Assembly (NCBI GenBank): GCA_964397995.1 | Contig: CAYNLG010000097.1 | Location: forward strand, 1-12,347 | Reading direction: 5' to 3' | DNA length: 12,347 bases | From: CAYNLG01 sp964397995 | GTDB taxonomy: Bacteria; Planctomycetota; Phycisphaerae; FEN-1346 | In this document: one piece after another, positions 6,242 through 12,347 of the stretch | Layout of the letters: each line of letters opens with the position of its first letter | Position numbering within the stretch: position 1 is the first letter of the stretch | The notes under the pieces: generated by a model | Told to the model about the DNA's origin: nothing | What the model saw: only the letters and a program-made list of their open reading frames with translations | Databases searched by the model: none | Position numbers and translations under genes: made by a program

Positions 6242-6574
6242 ATGGGGTATCGCGCAAGCCATCGATTCTGCCGATGCAGCCCGCGGAAGGCGGGGCTGGT
6301 CATGAACATGATCCGCGGCCTGCCGCTGGACGAGGCGCTCCAGGTGCTCGACTTCTCGCCGCGTCGTGCCGCCTCGCTGGTGGCCAAGGTCGTCCGCAGC
6401 GCGATGGCCAACGCCGACGAGCAGGAGGCGGACCTCGAGGCCCTCGTCGTCCTGGACGCCCGGGCCGACCAGGGGCCCGTCCTCAAGCGCCTCAAGCCGC
6501 GCGCCCGCGGCTCGGCCGACGTCATCCAGCGGCCCACCTGTCACCTGACGGTGGAACTCGAAGAGGACCTATAG
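6242..6574 (+). CDS. rplV: 50S ribosomal protein L22
   Basis: L22 lines the exit tunnel and contacts all domains of 23S rRNA; its beta-hairpin is the site of macrolide resistance mutations in other species. The 110-residue product begins MGYRASHRFCRCSPRKAGLV, has AASLVAKVVRSAMANAD and ends with the hairpin and strand segment KRLKPRARGSADVIQRPTCH. Cys10 and Cys12 stand where FARISPRK-type sequences usually have Ala and Ile or Leu. Length equals E. coli L22. GAGGA at 6232-6236 is 5 nt before the ATG. Confidence 0.96.
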   Translation: MGYRASHRFCRCSPRKAGLVMNMIRGLPLDEALQVLDFSPRRAASLVAKVVRSAMANADEQEADLEALVVLDARADQGPVLKRLKPRARGSADVIQRPTCHLTVELEEDL

Positions 6575-6608
6575 GACTAACGCCGCACCCAGGCAAGGCG
6601 GACGGTAA

Positions 6609-7271
6609 ATGGGACAGAAAGTCAACCCAACGGGCTTCCGGGTCGGGATCACCGAGCCGTGGCGGAGCCGGTGGTACGCCCCGAAAAAGGCGTACGGCCA
6701 GCTCCTCGTGGAGGACGAGACCGTCCGGCGGTTCATCAAGCGGGAATACGGGTTCGCCGCCATCTCGAAGATCGAGATCGAGCGGACGCGGGAAGAGGTG
6801 AAGGTGATTCTGCACTCGGCGCGGCCGGGGCTGATCATCGGGCGGAAGGGGTCGGAGGTGGACCGCCTCCGCGACCGCCTGGAAGAACTCACCGGACGGC
6901 GCATCACCGTCAACATCACCGAGGTCATGAAGCCGGAGCTGTCGGCCCAGTTGGTGGCCGAGAACGTGGCCCAGCAACTGGAGAAGCGGTCGAGCTTCCG
7001 GCGGACGATGAAACAGGCCGCCGACGCGACGATGCAGGCCGGGGCCAAGGGCGTCAAGCTTCGCTGCGCCGGCCGCCTCGGCGGGGCCGAGATGAGCCGC
7101 AACGAGGTCACGAGCCGCGGCAGCGTGCCGCTGCAGACGCTCCGGGCCCACATCGACTACGGGTTCGCCAAGGCCCGGTGCAGCTACGGCACCATCGGCG
7201 TCAAGGCGTGGGTTTACCTCGGCGAGTACGAGACCGAGGAGAAGGAGGCCGCCGATGGCGCTCATGCCTAA
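6609..7271 (+). CDS. rpsC: 30S ribosomal protein S3
   Basis: S3 is at the mRNA entry tunnel and contributes helicase activity of the ribosome. The 220-residue product begins MGQKVNPTGFRVGITEPWRS. Its type II KH domain has GLIIGRKGSEVDRLRDRLEE, with the GRKG loop at residues 78-81. The C-terminal domain has KLRCAGRLGGAEMSR and GTIGVKAWVYLGEY. Length is close to E. coli (233) with a shorter acidic tail. AAGGCGG (6595-6601) is the ribosome binding site. The last 17 nt overlap the start of rplP. Confidence 0.97.
   Translation: MGQKVNPTGFRVGITEPWRSRWYAPKKAYGQLLVEDETVRRFIKREYGFAAISKIEIERTREEVKVILHSARPGLIIGRKGSEVDRLRDRLEELTGRRITVNITEVMKPELSAQLVAENVAQQLEKRSSFRRTMKQAADATMQAGAKGVKLRCAGRLGGAEMSRNEVTSRGSVPLQTLRAHIDYGFAKARCSYGTIGVKAWVYLGEYETEEKEAADGAHA
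7242..7248 (+). promoter_or_regulatory. Strong ribosome binding site fixing the rplP start
   Basis: AAGGAGG lies inside the end of rpsC and is 6 nt upstream of the ATG at 7255. The alternative ATG at 7264 would be 15 nt away. The site therefore favours the start that makes rplP overlap rpsC by 17 nt. Confidence 0.8.
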
Positions 7272-7674
7272 GCGGGTCAAGTACCGCAAGAGCCAGCGCG
7301 GCAAGATGAAGGGCCACGCGAGCCGGGGCAACCGGGTGGCGTTCGGGGAGTACGGGCTCCAGGCGCTGGAGCAGGCGTGGATCACGGCCCAGCAGATCGA
7401 GGCCGGCCGTGTGGCCGCCACCCACTTCCTCCGACGCGAGGGCAAGCTCTGGGTCCGCATCTTCCCCGATAAGCCCATCAGCGCCAAGCCCCTGGAGACC
7501 CGCATGGGCAAGGGCAAGGGCGAGCCCGACCACTGGGCCGCCGTCGTTCTGCCCGGGCGCATCCTGTACGAGCTCGGGGGGGTGCCGGAGGACCTGGCGA
7601 AGCAGGCCCTGCGTCGTGTCGCCCACAAGATGCCGATCCGGACCCGGATGGTCTACCGCCACGGCCACGCCTAA
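7255..7674 (+). CDS. rplP: 50S ribosomal protein L16
   Basis: L16 is a late assembly protein at the base of the A-site finger, needed for peptidyl transferase architecture. The 139-residue product starts MALMPKRVKYRKSQRGKMKG and contains GEYGLQALEQAWITAQQIEA and FPDKPISAKPLETRMGKGKG. The arginine of RMGKGKG (residue 83) corresponds to the arginine hydroxylated in E. coli L16. Length matches the family (about 136-140). It overlaps rpsC by 17 nt in another frame; the upstream AAGGAGG supports this start. Confidence 0.97.
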   Translation: MALMPKRVKYRKSQRGKMKGHASRGNRVAFGEYGLQALEQAWITAQQIEAGRVAATHFLRREGKLWVRIFPDKPISAKPLETRMGKGKGEPDHWAAVVLPGRILYELGGVPEDLAKQALRRVAHKMPIRTRMVYRHGHA

Positions 7675-7691
7675 GGGCCGAGAGGATACCG

Positions 7692-7913
7692 ATGAAGGCC
7701 GAGGACATTCGCAAGATGTCGGACGAACAGATCGGGCAGGAGCTGGCGGCCCTGGAGCGGCGGGTCTTCGACCTGCGGACCCAGGCCGAGACCGAAGAGC
7801 TCCAGGCCCCCAGCGAACTGGTCAAGGCGAAGCGCGACATCGCGCGGCTGCGGACGGTGCTCCGCGAGCGCGAACGGGCCGTCGCCGGAGCCGGAGAGGG
7901 GGCGCAGGCATGA
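7692..7913 (+). CDS. rpmC: 50S ribosomal protein L29
   Basis: L29 is a small helical protein near the tunnel exit, next to L23. The 73-residue product begins MKAEDIRKMSDEQIGQELAA, with the typical LERRVFDLRTQAETEELQAP segment and the ELVKAKRDIARLRTVLRERE helix. It is a few residues longer than E. coli L29 (63) because of an Ala/Gly-rich end. AGAGGA (7681-7686) precedes the ATG by 5 nt. Its stop overlaps the rpsQ start as ATGA. Confidence 0.94.
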   Translation: MKAEDIRKMSDEQIGQELAALERRVFDLRTQAETEELQAPSELVKAKRDIARLRTVLRERERAVAGAGEGAQA

Positions 7914-8335
7914 GCCAGGCCCAGGGCAAGAAGCGGCGGATGCGGGGCGTGGTGGTGAGCACGGCCACGGCCAAGACGATCAGCGTCGAGGTGACGCGGC
8001 GGTTCCCGCACCCGAAGTACGGCAAGATGGTCCGGCGCGACCGCAAGGTCCACGCGCACGACGAGCGCGAAGAGGCCGTCGTCGGCGACCGCGTCGAGAT
8101 CGTCGAGTGCCGCCCCATCTCGAAGACGAAGACGTGGCGGCTGGCGCAGATCCTGGAGCAGAGCCCGGAAGGGCGGCCGGCGGCGCCGGTGGCCGAGGTC
8201 GAGGTGCCCGGGACGCGCCCGGCGGCCGAGGTCGAACCGGCGGCGGCGCCCGAGGCCGAGACGGCGACCGAGACGGCGACCGAGACGGCGACGGAACCGG
8301 AGCCGGCGGCCGAGCCCCCGGCCCCCGAGGCGTAG
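7910..8335 (+). CDS. rpsQ: 30S ribosomal protein S17 with acidic C-terminal tail
   Basis: S17 is a primary binding protein of the 16S rRNA 5' domain. The 141-residue product has the OB-fold core at residues 1-85: MRGVVVSTATAKTISVEV, RRFPHPKYGKMVRRDRKVHA, then VGDRVEIVECRPISKTKTW. Residues 86-141 are an added tail rich in Ala, Glu, Pro and Thr, including three TETA-type repeats; it looks disordered. Typical S17 is about 80-90 residues, so more than a third is extra. The frame is open upstream to 7409 inside other genes, but homology begins at 7910, where ATG overlaps the rpmC TGA by 4 nt and GGAGAGGG lies upstream. Confidence 0.94.
   Translation: MSQAQGKKRRMRGVVVSTATAKTISVEVTRRFPHPKYGKMVRRDRKVHAHDEREEAVVGDRVEIVECRPISKTKTWRLAQILEQSPEGRPAAPVAEVEVPGTRPAAEVEPAAAPEAETATETATETATEPEPAAEPPAPEA
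8258..8293 (+). repeat. Three tandem 12-bp repeats in the rpsQ tail
   Basis: GAGACGGCGACC is found at 8258-8269 and 8270-8281, and with one last-base change at 8282-8293. It encodes the repeated Glu-Thr-Ala-Thr. It is in frame, so copy number change would lengthen or shorten the S17 tail without a frameshift. Confidence 0.9.
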
Positions 8336-8347
8336 GGAAGCGACCCG

Positions 8348-8734
8348 ATGATCCAGATGCAGAGCGTCCTTGACGTGGCCGACAACACCGGCGCCCGCAG
8401 CGTGCGGGCCATCCGGGTGCTTGGCGGCTCGACCCGGCGCCACGGCTACACGCGCCGGACCGCCGGCGTGGGCGACGTCATCATCGCCTCGGTCCAGAAG
8501 GCCTTGCCGGGCGGCGAGGCCAAGAAGGGCGAGGTCGTCCGGTGCGTCGTCGTGCGGACCAAGTACCCGACGCGGCGCGACGACGGGTCGCTCGTGCGGT
8601 TCGACCGCAACGCGGTCGTCCTGATCGATAACGACGGCAACCCGCGGGGGACGCGCATCTTCGGCGCGATCGCCCGGGAGTTGCGCGGCAAGCGGTATAT
8701 GCGGATCGTCTCGCTCGCGAGCGAGGTGGTCTGA
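8348..8734 (+). CDS. rplN: 50S ribosomal protein L14
   Basis: L14 lies at the subunit interface and contributes to intersubunit bridges; it is also the binding site of the silencing factor RsfS in E. coli. The 128-residue product begins MIQMQSVLDVADNTGARSVR and contains RRTAGVGDVIIASVQKA, KKGEVVRCVVVRTKYPTRR and GTRIFGAIARELRGKRYMRI, ending LASEVV. It is about 5 residues longer than E. coli L14. GGGAAG (8335-8340) is 7 nt before the ATG; the gap after rpsQ is 12 nt. Confidence 0.97.
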   Translation: MIQMQSVLDVADNTGARSVRAIRVLGGSTRRHGYTRRTAGVGDVIIASVQKALPGGEAKKGEVVRCVVVRTKYPTRRDDGSLVRFDRNAVVLIDNDGNPRGTRIFGAIARELRGKRYMRIVSLASEVV

Positions 8735-8752
8735 CACGGGAGCCAGGCGGCG

Positions 8753-9070
8753 ATGCATATTCGGCGCGACGATACGGTGGAAGTCATCAGCGGGGCGGAC
8801 CGCGGCAGCCGCGGACGCGTCCTCAGCGTGGACCCGAAGCGGGATCGCGCGATCATCGAGGGCATCAACCGGGTGCACAAGCACCTGCGGCGGTCGCGGC
8901 GGAACCCGCAGGGCGGGCGGCTGGAGATCGAAGCCCCCGTCCACGTCTCGAACCTCCTGCCGGTCTGCCCGACATGCAACAAGGGCGTCCGCGTCGGCAC
9001 CTCCGTCGACGACCAGGGCCGCAAGCATCGCGTCTGCCGCACCTGCGGCGGCGACTTGGGAGTGCGGTAA
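8753..9070 (+). CDS. rplX: 50S ribosomal protein L24 with Cys4 zinc ribbon
   Basis: L24 initiates large-subunit assembly by binding the 23S rRNA 5' domain. The 105-residue product has the KOW motif (DDTVEVISGADRGSRGRVLS), the KRDRAIIEGINRVHKHLRRS segment and APVHVSNLLPVCPTCNKGVR. Four cysteines form two CxxC pairs at residues 72/75 and 95/98, at the place where E. coli L24 has no cysteines, predicting a zinc ribbon. Length equals E. coli (104). It lies 18 nt after rplN with GGGAG (8738-8742) or AGGCGG as ribosome binding site. Confidence 0.95.
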   Translation: MHIRRDDTVEVISGADRGSRGRVLSVDPKRDRAIIEGINRVHKHLRRSRRNPQGGRLEIEAPVHVSNLLPVCPTCNKGVRVGTSVDDQGRKHRVCRTCGGDLGVR

Positions 9071-9076
9071 ACGGCC

Positions 9077-9625
9077 ATGACCCGACTTCAGGAACAGTAC
9101 CAGAACGAGATTCTCCCGATGCTGCGGGAGCGGCTCGGACGCGACAACGTCATGAGTCTGCCGAAGCTCGAGAAGATCGTCGTCTCGATGGGCCTCGGCA
9201 AGGGCCGCGACGAGCCGAAGCGGATCGAGGCGGCGGCGTCGGACCTGGCCACCATCACCGGCCAGAAGCCGGTCCTGACCAAGTCCCGCCGCAGCGTCGC
9301 CGGGTTCCACCTGCGGCAGGGGATGACGGTCGGGGCGAAGGTGACGCTGCGCGGCAGCCGTATGTACGAGTTCCTCGACCGGCTGCTGAACGTGGCGATC
9401 CCCCGTATCCGCGACTTCCGGGGGTTGCCGGCGGACGCGTTCGACGGCCGCGGCAACTACTCGATGGGGGTGACGGAGCAGTTGGTGTTCCCGGAAATCC
9501 GGATCGCCGACGTGCAGTTCCAGCAGGGGATGAACATCGCCTTCGTCATCCGCCACAGCCAGAGCGACGAGGAGTCCCGGGTCCTCCTGGAGGGCTTCGG
9601 GTTCCCGTTCCGGACCGAGGAGTAG
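9077..9625 (+). CDS. rplE: 50S ribosomal protein L5
   Basis: L5 binds 5S rRNA and forms a bridge to the small-subunit head. The 182-residue product begins MTRLQEQYQNEILPMLRERL and has LPKLEKIVVSMGLGKG, TGQKPVLTKSRRSVAGFHLR, GAKVTLRGSRMYEFLDRLLN, PRIRDFRGL and the FDGRGNYSMGVTEQLVFPEI signature. Length equals the family norm (about 179). The gap after rplX is 6 nt; the nearest ribosome binding site is a GGGAG (9058-9062) some 14 nt away, so coupling to rplX is probable. Confidence 0.97.
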   Translation: MTRLQEQYQNEILPMLRERLGRDNVMSLPKLEKIVVSMGLGKGRDEPKRIEAAASDLATITGQKPVLTKSRRSVAGFHLRQGMTVGAKVTLRGSRMYEFLDRLLNVAIPRIRDFRGLPADAFDGRGNYSMGVTEQLVFPEIRIADVQFQQGMNIAFVIRHSQSDEESRVLLEGFGFPFRTEE

Positions 9626-9635
9626 GTGAGGCCCC

Positions 9636-9821
9636 ATGGCCACCAAGGCACAACGACTGAAATCCAAGCAGACGCCGAAGTACATGACCCGGCGGGTCCG
9701 GCGGTGCGAACTCTGCGGCCGCGTCCGCGCGGTCTACCGCAAGTTCAGTGTCTGCCGCATCTGCCTGCGCAACCTCGCCCACCAGGGCCGGGTGCCGGGC
9801 ATGAGAAAGGCGTCCTGGTAG
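9636..9821 (+). CDS. rpsN: 30S ribosomal protein S14, zinc-binding short form
   Basis: S14 is a late-binding protein of the small-subunit head. The 61-residue product is the short zinc-containing type (C+ form): Cys24-X2-Cys27 (RRCELCGR) and Cys40-X2-Cys43 (SVCRICLRN), ending LAHQGRVPGMRKASW. E. coli has the long form without zinc. Position between rplE and rpsH is the usual one. GAGG (9628-9631) is 4 nt before the ATG. Confidence 0.96.
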   Translation: MATKAQRLKSKQTPKYMTRRVRRCELCGRVRAVYRKFSVCRICLRNLAHQGRVPGMRKASW

Positions 9822-9849
9822 AACGAGGCAGGAAGGAGCCAGACGGGCG

Positions 9850-10245
9850 ATGACGAACGATCCCATCGCCGACCTGTTGACGCGCATCCGCAACGGGCTC
9901 GAGCGGCGCAAAGGGCACGTCGACGTGTCGGGCTCGCGCCTCGGGCGCGACGTCCTCAAGGTCCTCCGCCGCGAGGGCTATATCGGCGACGTCGACGAAA
10001 TCGACGACCAGAAGCAGGGCCTCTTCCGCGTCCATCTGAAGTACGGGCCCGACGGCGAAATGATCGTCTCGACGCTCCGGCGCGAGTCCAAGCCCAGCCG
10101 GCGCGTCTACCTCAAGGCCGACGACATCGAGCCCGTCCTCGGCGGCCTCGGCATCGGCATCTACTCGACCAGCCGCGGCGTCATGACCGACCGCCAGGCC
10201 CGTGCCCAGCACGTGGGCGGCGAGTGGCTCTGCAGCGTCTGGTGA
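9850..10245 (+). CDS. rpsH: 30S ribosomal protein S8
   Basis: S8 binds the 16S rRNA central domain and, in E. coli, represses the spc operon through a site near the L5 gene. The 131-residue product begins MTNDPIADLLTRIRNGLERR and has VLKVLRREGYIGDVDEI, LKYGPDGEMIV and the signature GIGIYSTSRGVMTDRQAR ending GGEWLCSVW. Length equals E. coli (130). An AGGAAGGAG run at 9830-9838 lies 11 nt before the ATG. Confidence 0.97.
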   Translation: MTNDPIADLLTRIRNGLERRKGHVDVSGSRLGRDVLKVLRREGYIGDVDEIDDQKQGLFRVHLKYGPDGEMIVSTLRRESKPSRRVYLKADDIEPVLGGLGIGIYSTSRGVMTDRQARAQHVGGEWLCSVW

Positions 10246-10249
10246 ACCC

Positions 10250-10265
10250 GGCCCCCCCGGGGGCC
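10250..10265 (+). other. GC-only inverted repeat between rpsH and rplF
   Basis: GGCCCC (10250-10255) can pair with GGGGCC (10260-10265) around a four-base loop, directly after the rpsH stop. No T-run follows, so it is not a terminator. It may slow ribosomes or RNase, or be chance in GC-rich DNA. Confidence 0.3.
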
Positions 10266-10291
10266 CGACTGACCCGAACGGAAGCGAACCG

Positions 10292-10870
10292 ATGAGCCGT
10301 ATCGGAAGACAACCCGTGGCCGTGCCGAGCGGCGTCAAGGTCCAGCTCAGCGGCCGGACGATCCACGTCGAGGGCCCCAAGGGCAAGCTCGACTGGACGT
10401 TCGACCCGGACATGACCGTCACCTACGACGAGGGCGGCAAGCAGATCACCGTGGACCGCCCGAGCAACCACCGGCGGCACCGGGCCCTGCACGGCCTGAC
10501 GCGGGCCCTGATCGCCAACATGGTCCAGGGCGTGACCGAGGGCTACGAGAAGGGCCTCGAGATGTACGGCACCGGCTACACCGCGAATGTCCAGGGCAAG
10601 AAGCTTGTCCTGACGGTCGGCTTCGGCCACCCCGTCGAGAGGACGATCCCGGCCGGGATCGAGGTGACGGTGGACGTGCCGAACGCGCGCGGCAACGACA
10701 CGCCGGCGCGGTTCAAGCTGAGCGGGTGCGACAAGCAGCAGGTGGGCGAGTTCGCGGCCGAGATCCGGCACGTGCGGCCGCCCGAACCGTACCTGGGCAA
10801 GGGCATCCGGTACGCCGGCGAGCACATCCGCCGCAAGGCCGGCAAGACGTTCGTGGGCGGCGGCGCGTAA
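10292..10870 (+). CDS. rplF: 50S ribosomal protein L6
   Basis: L6 stabilises the sarcin-ricin loop region, where EF-G and EF-Tu bind. The 192-residue product begins MSRIGRQPVAVPSGVKVQLS and has two tandem L6 folds: VEGPKGKLDWTF in the first, then GYEKGLEMYGTGYTANVQGK, FGHPVERTIPAGIEV and EIRHVRPPEPYLGKGIRYAG, ending RRKAGKTF. It is about 15 residues longer than E. coli L6. The frame is open upstream to 10202, overlapping rpsH, but homology starts at 10292 and GGAAG (10280-10284) is 7 nt before it. The gap to rpsH is 46 nt. Confidence 0.95.
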   Translation: MSRIGRQPVAVPSGVKVQLSGRTIHVEGPKGKLDWTFDPDMTVTYDEGGKQITVDRPSNHRRHRALHGLTRALIANMVQGVTEGYEKGLEMYGTGYTANVQGKKLVLTVGFGHPVERTIPAGIEVTVDVPNARGNDTPARFKLSGCDKQQVGEFAAEIRHVRPPEPYLGKGIRYAGEHIRRKAGKTFVGGGA

Positions 10871-10897
10871 CCCGGGCAGGACCGACGAGGGACGACG

Positions 10898-11266
10898 ATG
10901 GCGAAGGTAGCGGACAACCGGCGGCGGCGCGAGCGGCGGCACCGGAGCCTGCGCAACAAGATCGAGGGCACGCCCGAACGGCCACGCCTCTGCGTCTATC
11001 GCAGCCTGAAGCACGTGTACGCCCAGGTGGTGGACGACCTGGGGGGCAAGACCCTCGCGGCCGCCAACACCCGGATGAAAGAGGTCCAGGACGCCGTGGT
11101 GAGCACGGGGTCCCGCGAGGCCGCGGTCGCCGTCGGCAAGCTCATCGCCGAGAAGGCGAAGGCCGCCGGCGTGGAGCGGGTGTGCTTCGACCGCGGCGGG
11201 CGCAAGTACCATGGCCGGGTCAAGGCCCTGGCGGAGGCGGCCCGGGAGGCCGGCCTCCAGTTCTGA
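10898..11266 (+). CDS. rplR: 50S ribosomal protein L18
   Basis: L18 binds 5S rRNA together with L5. The 122-residue product has the basic N-terminus (RRRRERRHRSLRNKIEGTPE), then RPRLCVYRSLKHVYAQVVDD and the conserved FDRGGRKYHGRVKALAEAAR ending GLQF. Length is close to E. coli L18 (117). GAGGGA (10887-10892) is 5 nt before the ATG, and the gap after rplF is 27 nt. Confidence 0.97.
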   Translation: MAKVADNRRRRERRHRSLRNKIEGTPERPRLCVYRSLKHVYAQVVDDLGGKTLAAANTRMKEVQDAVVSTGSREAAVAVGKLIAEKAKAAGVERVCFDRGGRKYHGRVKALAEAAREAGLQF

Positions 11267-11283
11267 CGCCGAACCGAGCGGCA

Positions 11284-11289
11284 GAGGGA
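11284..11289 (+). promoter_or_regulatory. Ribosome binding site fixing the GTG start of rpsE
   Basis: GAGGGA lies 7 nt upstream of GTG at 11297. The encoded start (ARNRDRFF) and the spacing support GTG initiation. Confidence 0.75.
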
Positions 11290-11296
11290 TAGCAAC

Positions 11297-12094
11297 GTGG
11301 CACGAAACCGGGACAGATTCTTCGGCGACTCCAGCGACCTGCAGGAGGACGTCGTCCAGATCAACCGCTCCGCGAAGGTCGTCAAGGGCGGGAGGCGGTT
11401 CAGCTTCGCGGCCCTGGCGGTCGTGGGCGACCGGCGCGGCCGGGTGGGCATCGGCTACGGCAAGGCCAACGAAGTGCCCCCCGCCGTCGAAAAGGGCATC
11501 AGCGAGGCCAAGAAGAGCCTCCGGCGCATTGCCCTCAAGGGCGACACCATCCCCCACGAGGTCGTCGGACGCTTCGGCGCCGCCCGGGTGTACATGCGCC
11601 CGGCGGGGCCGGGCACGGGCGTCATCGCGGGGGGCGGCGTGCGGGCGGTCTGCCAGCTCGTCGGCATCCACAACATCCTGACCAAGAGCATGGGCTCCAC
11701 CAACCCCGTCAACCTCGTCAAGGCCGCCATGAACGGCCTGGAGCGCCTCAAGGACGCCAAGGAAGTGGCGCGCCTGCGGGGCGTGCCCCTGGACGAACTG
11801 ATGATCGAGCGGCCGGGCGGCGAGAGCAGCCGGACCGAACCCGCTTCCCAAGCCGACGCCGACGCGGACGCCCCGGCGGCCCCCGCCGACCGCGCGGCCG
11901 CGCCGGCGGTCGAGCGCGAGCCCGCCGGCGGAGGCAGCCAGGCGGTCGAGGCCCCGCCCCAGGCGGAGGCCGAGCCTGAGGCGGAGGCCGAGGCGGAGGC
12001 CGAGGCGGCCCCGGAGGGCGCGCCGGAGGCGGCCAAAAGCGAATCCGACGACGAGACCAAGGCCGACCAGGCCGGCCAGGGGAACGCCGAATGA
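11297..12094 (+). CDS. rpsE: 30S ribosomal protein S5 with long acidic C-terminal tail
   Basis: S5 helps decoding accuracy and lines the mRNA entry channel. The 265-residue product begins at GTG. The N-terminal double-stranded RNA-binding fold has VVKGGRRFSFAALAVVGDR and GRVGIGYGKANEVPPAVEKG; the C-terminal fold has RPAGPGTGVIAGGGVRAVCQ and the GIHNILTKSMGSTNPVNLVK signature, with the core ending near residue 171. Residues 172-265 are an extra, low-complexity tail of Ala, Glu, Pro and Asp containing AEAEPEAEAEA-type repeats and probably disordered. Typical S5 is about 165-175 residues, so over a third is extra. The stop overlaps the rplO start as ATGA, leaving no room for rpmD (L30), which often sits here. 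Confidence 0.95.
   Translation: MARNRDRFFGDSSDLQEDVVQINRSAKVVKGGRRFSFAALAVVGDRRGRVGIGYGKANEVPPAVEKGISEAKKSLRRIALKGDTIPHEVVGRFGAARVYMRPAGPGTGVIAGGGVRAVCQLVGIHNILTKSMGSTNPVNLVKAAMNGLERLKDAKEVARLRGVPLDELMIERPGGESSRTEPASQADADADAPAAPADRAAAPAVEREPAGGGSQAVEAPPQAEAEPEAEAEAEAEAAPEGAPEAAKSESDDETKADQAGQGNAE
11963..12004 (+). repeat. Three 12-bp repeats in the rpsE tail
   Basis: GCGGAGGCCGAG occurs at 11963-11974, 11981-11992 and 11993-12004, with a six-base CCTGAG break after the first copy. It encodes the Ala-Glu run of the S5 tail. Copies are in frame, so slippage changes tail length only. Confidence 0.9.
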
Positions 12095-12347
12095 ACCTCT
12101 CCGACGTCAAGAAAGCCACCAAGGCCCACAAGGCCCGCAAACGCGTGGGCCGCGGCATGGGCTCCGGCCTGGGCAAGACGAGCGGGCGCGGCCACAAGGG
12201 CGCGGGCTCGCGGTCCGGCTACAGCCGCAAGCTGACCCACGAGGGCGGGCAGATGCCGCTGTTCCGGCGGCTGCCGAAGATCGGGTTCTCGAACGCCCGG
12301 TTCGCCACGCCCGTCACCATCGTCAACGTCGGCCAGCTCGACCGGTT
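12091..12347 (+). CDS. rplO: 50S ribosomal protein L15, 3' end cut off by window
   Basis: L15 is a late assembly protein of the large subunit. The visible 85 codons begin MNLSDVKKATKAHKARKRVG and contain the family's RGMGSGLGKTSGRGHKGAGS, the SGYSRKLTHEGGQMPLFRRL block and PKIGFSNARF. The ATG overlaps the rpsE TGA by 4 nt, and AGGGGA (12078-12083) is 7 nt before it. The gene runs off the window end. In the usual order secY would follow, but that is not visible here. Confidence 0.96.
   Translation, partial: MNLSDVKKATKAHKARKRVGRGMGSGLGKTSGRGHKGAGSRSGYSRKLTHEGGQMPLFRRLPKIGFSNARFATPVTIVNVGQLDR

Noticed and set aside
7478..9685. 735-codon open frame on the minus strand
   Set aside because: It lies opposite seven well-recognised ribosomal protein genes and is a GC-codon shadow.
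10250..10265. Intrinsic terminator between rpsH and rplF
   Set aside because: The stem is short with no T-run, and genes on both sides belong to the same operon.
10181..11851. 556-codon open frame on the minus strand
   Set aside because: It is antisense to rplF, rplR and rpsE with low-complexity Ala/Asp/Leu content, so it is a shadow.

Overview
The window is a chromosomal stretch of a high-GC bacterium. It carries the 3' part of fusA followed by the S10 and spc ribosomal protein clusters, all on the + strand: fusA, [inserted DNA glycosylase-like gene], rpsJ, rplC, rplD, rplW, rplB, rpsS, rplV, rpsC, rplP, rpmC, rpsQ, rplN, rplX, rplE, rpsN, rpsH, rplF, rplR, rpsE, rplO (cut off by the window end). 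No tuf gene lies between fusA and rpsJ, and no rpmD (L30) lies between rpsE and rplO. Several traits together suggest Planctomycetota or a relative: the missing L30, an L24 with a Cys4 zinc ribbon, an L2 with an SPTG/KGGKTR-type C-terminal loop, and long acidic tails on S5 and S17. This is an inference from general familiarity, not a phylogeny.

Region 1-1984 holds most of elongation factor G. Region 1901-2941 is the one part that is not standard. A 100-bp direct repeat of the fusA 3' end (1901-2000 and 2842-2941, two mismatches by hand alignment) flanks an 841-bp segment carrying a single gene of clearly lower GC, for an endonuclease III-family protein (HhH motif plus a Cys4 iron-sulfur loop). 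It looks like foreign or rearranged DNA placed at the fusA stop codon so that fusA stays intact and a spare fusA tail is left downstream. No integrase, transposase or terminal inverted repeat is visible.

Region 2942-3156 is the upstream region of rpsJ. It has a strong sigma70-type promoter (TTGACA, 16-bp spacer, extended -10 TGATAGACT) and a leader of about 150 nt. This promoter would let the ribosomal operon be transcribed independently of fusA and the inserted gene.

Region 3157-12347 is a tightly packed ribosomal protein operon. Gaps are 0-55 nt, and ATGA or longer overlaps occur at rpsC/rplP, rpmC/rpsQ and rpsE/rplO, so translational coupling is likely. The products assemble the 30S subunit (S10, S19, S3, S17, S14, S8, S5) and the 50S subunit (L3, L4, L23, L2, L22, L16, L29, L14, L24, L5, L6, L18, L15), and EF-G drives translocation on the finished ribosome. 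No rRNA, tRNA, CRISPR array or convincing intrinsic terminator was seen.
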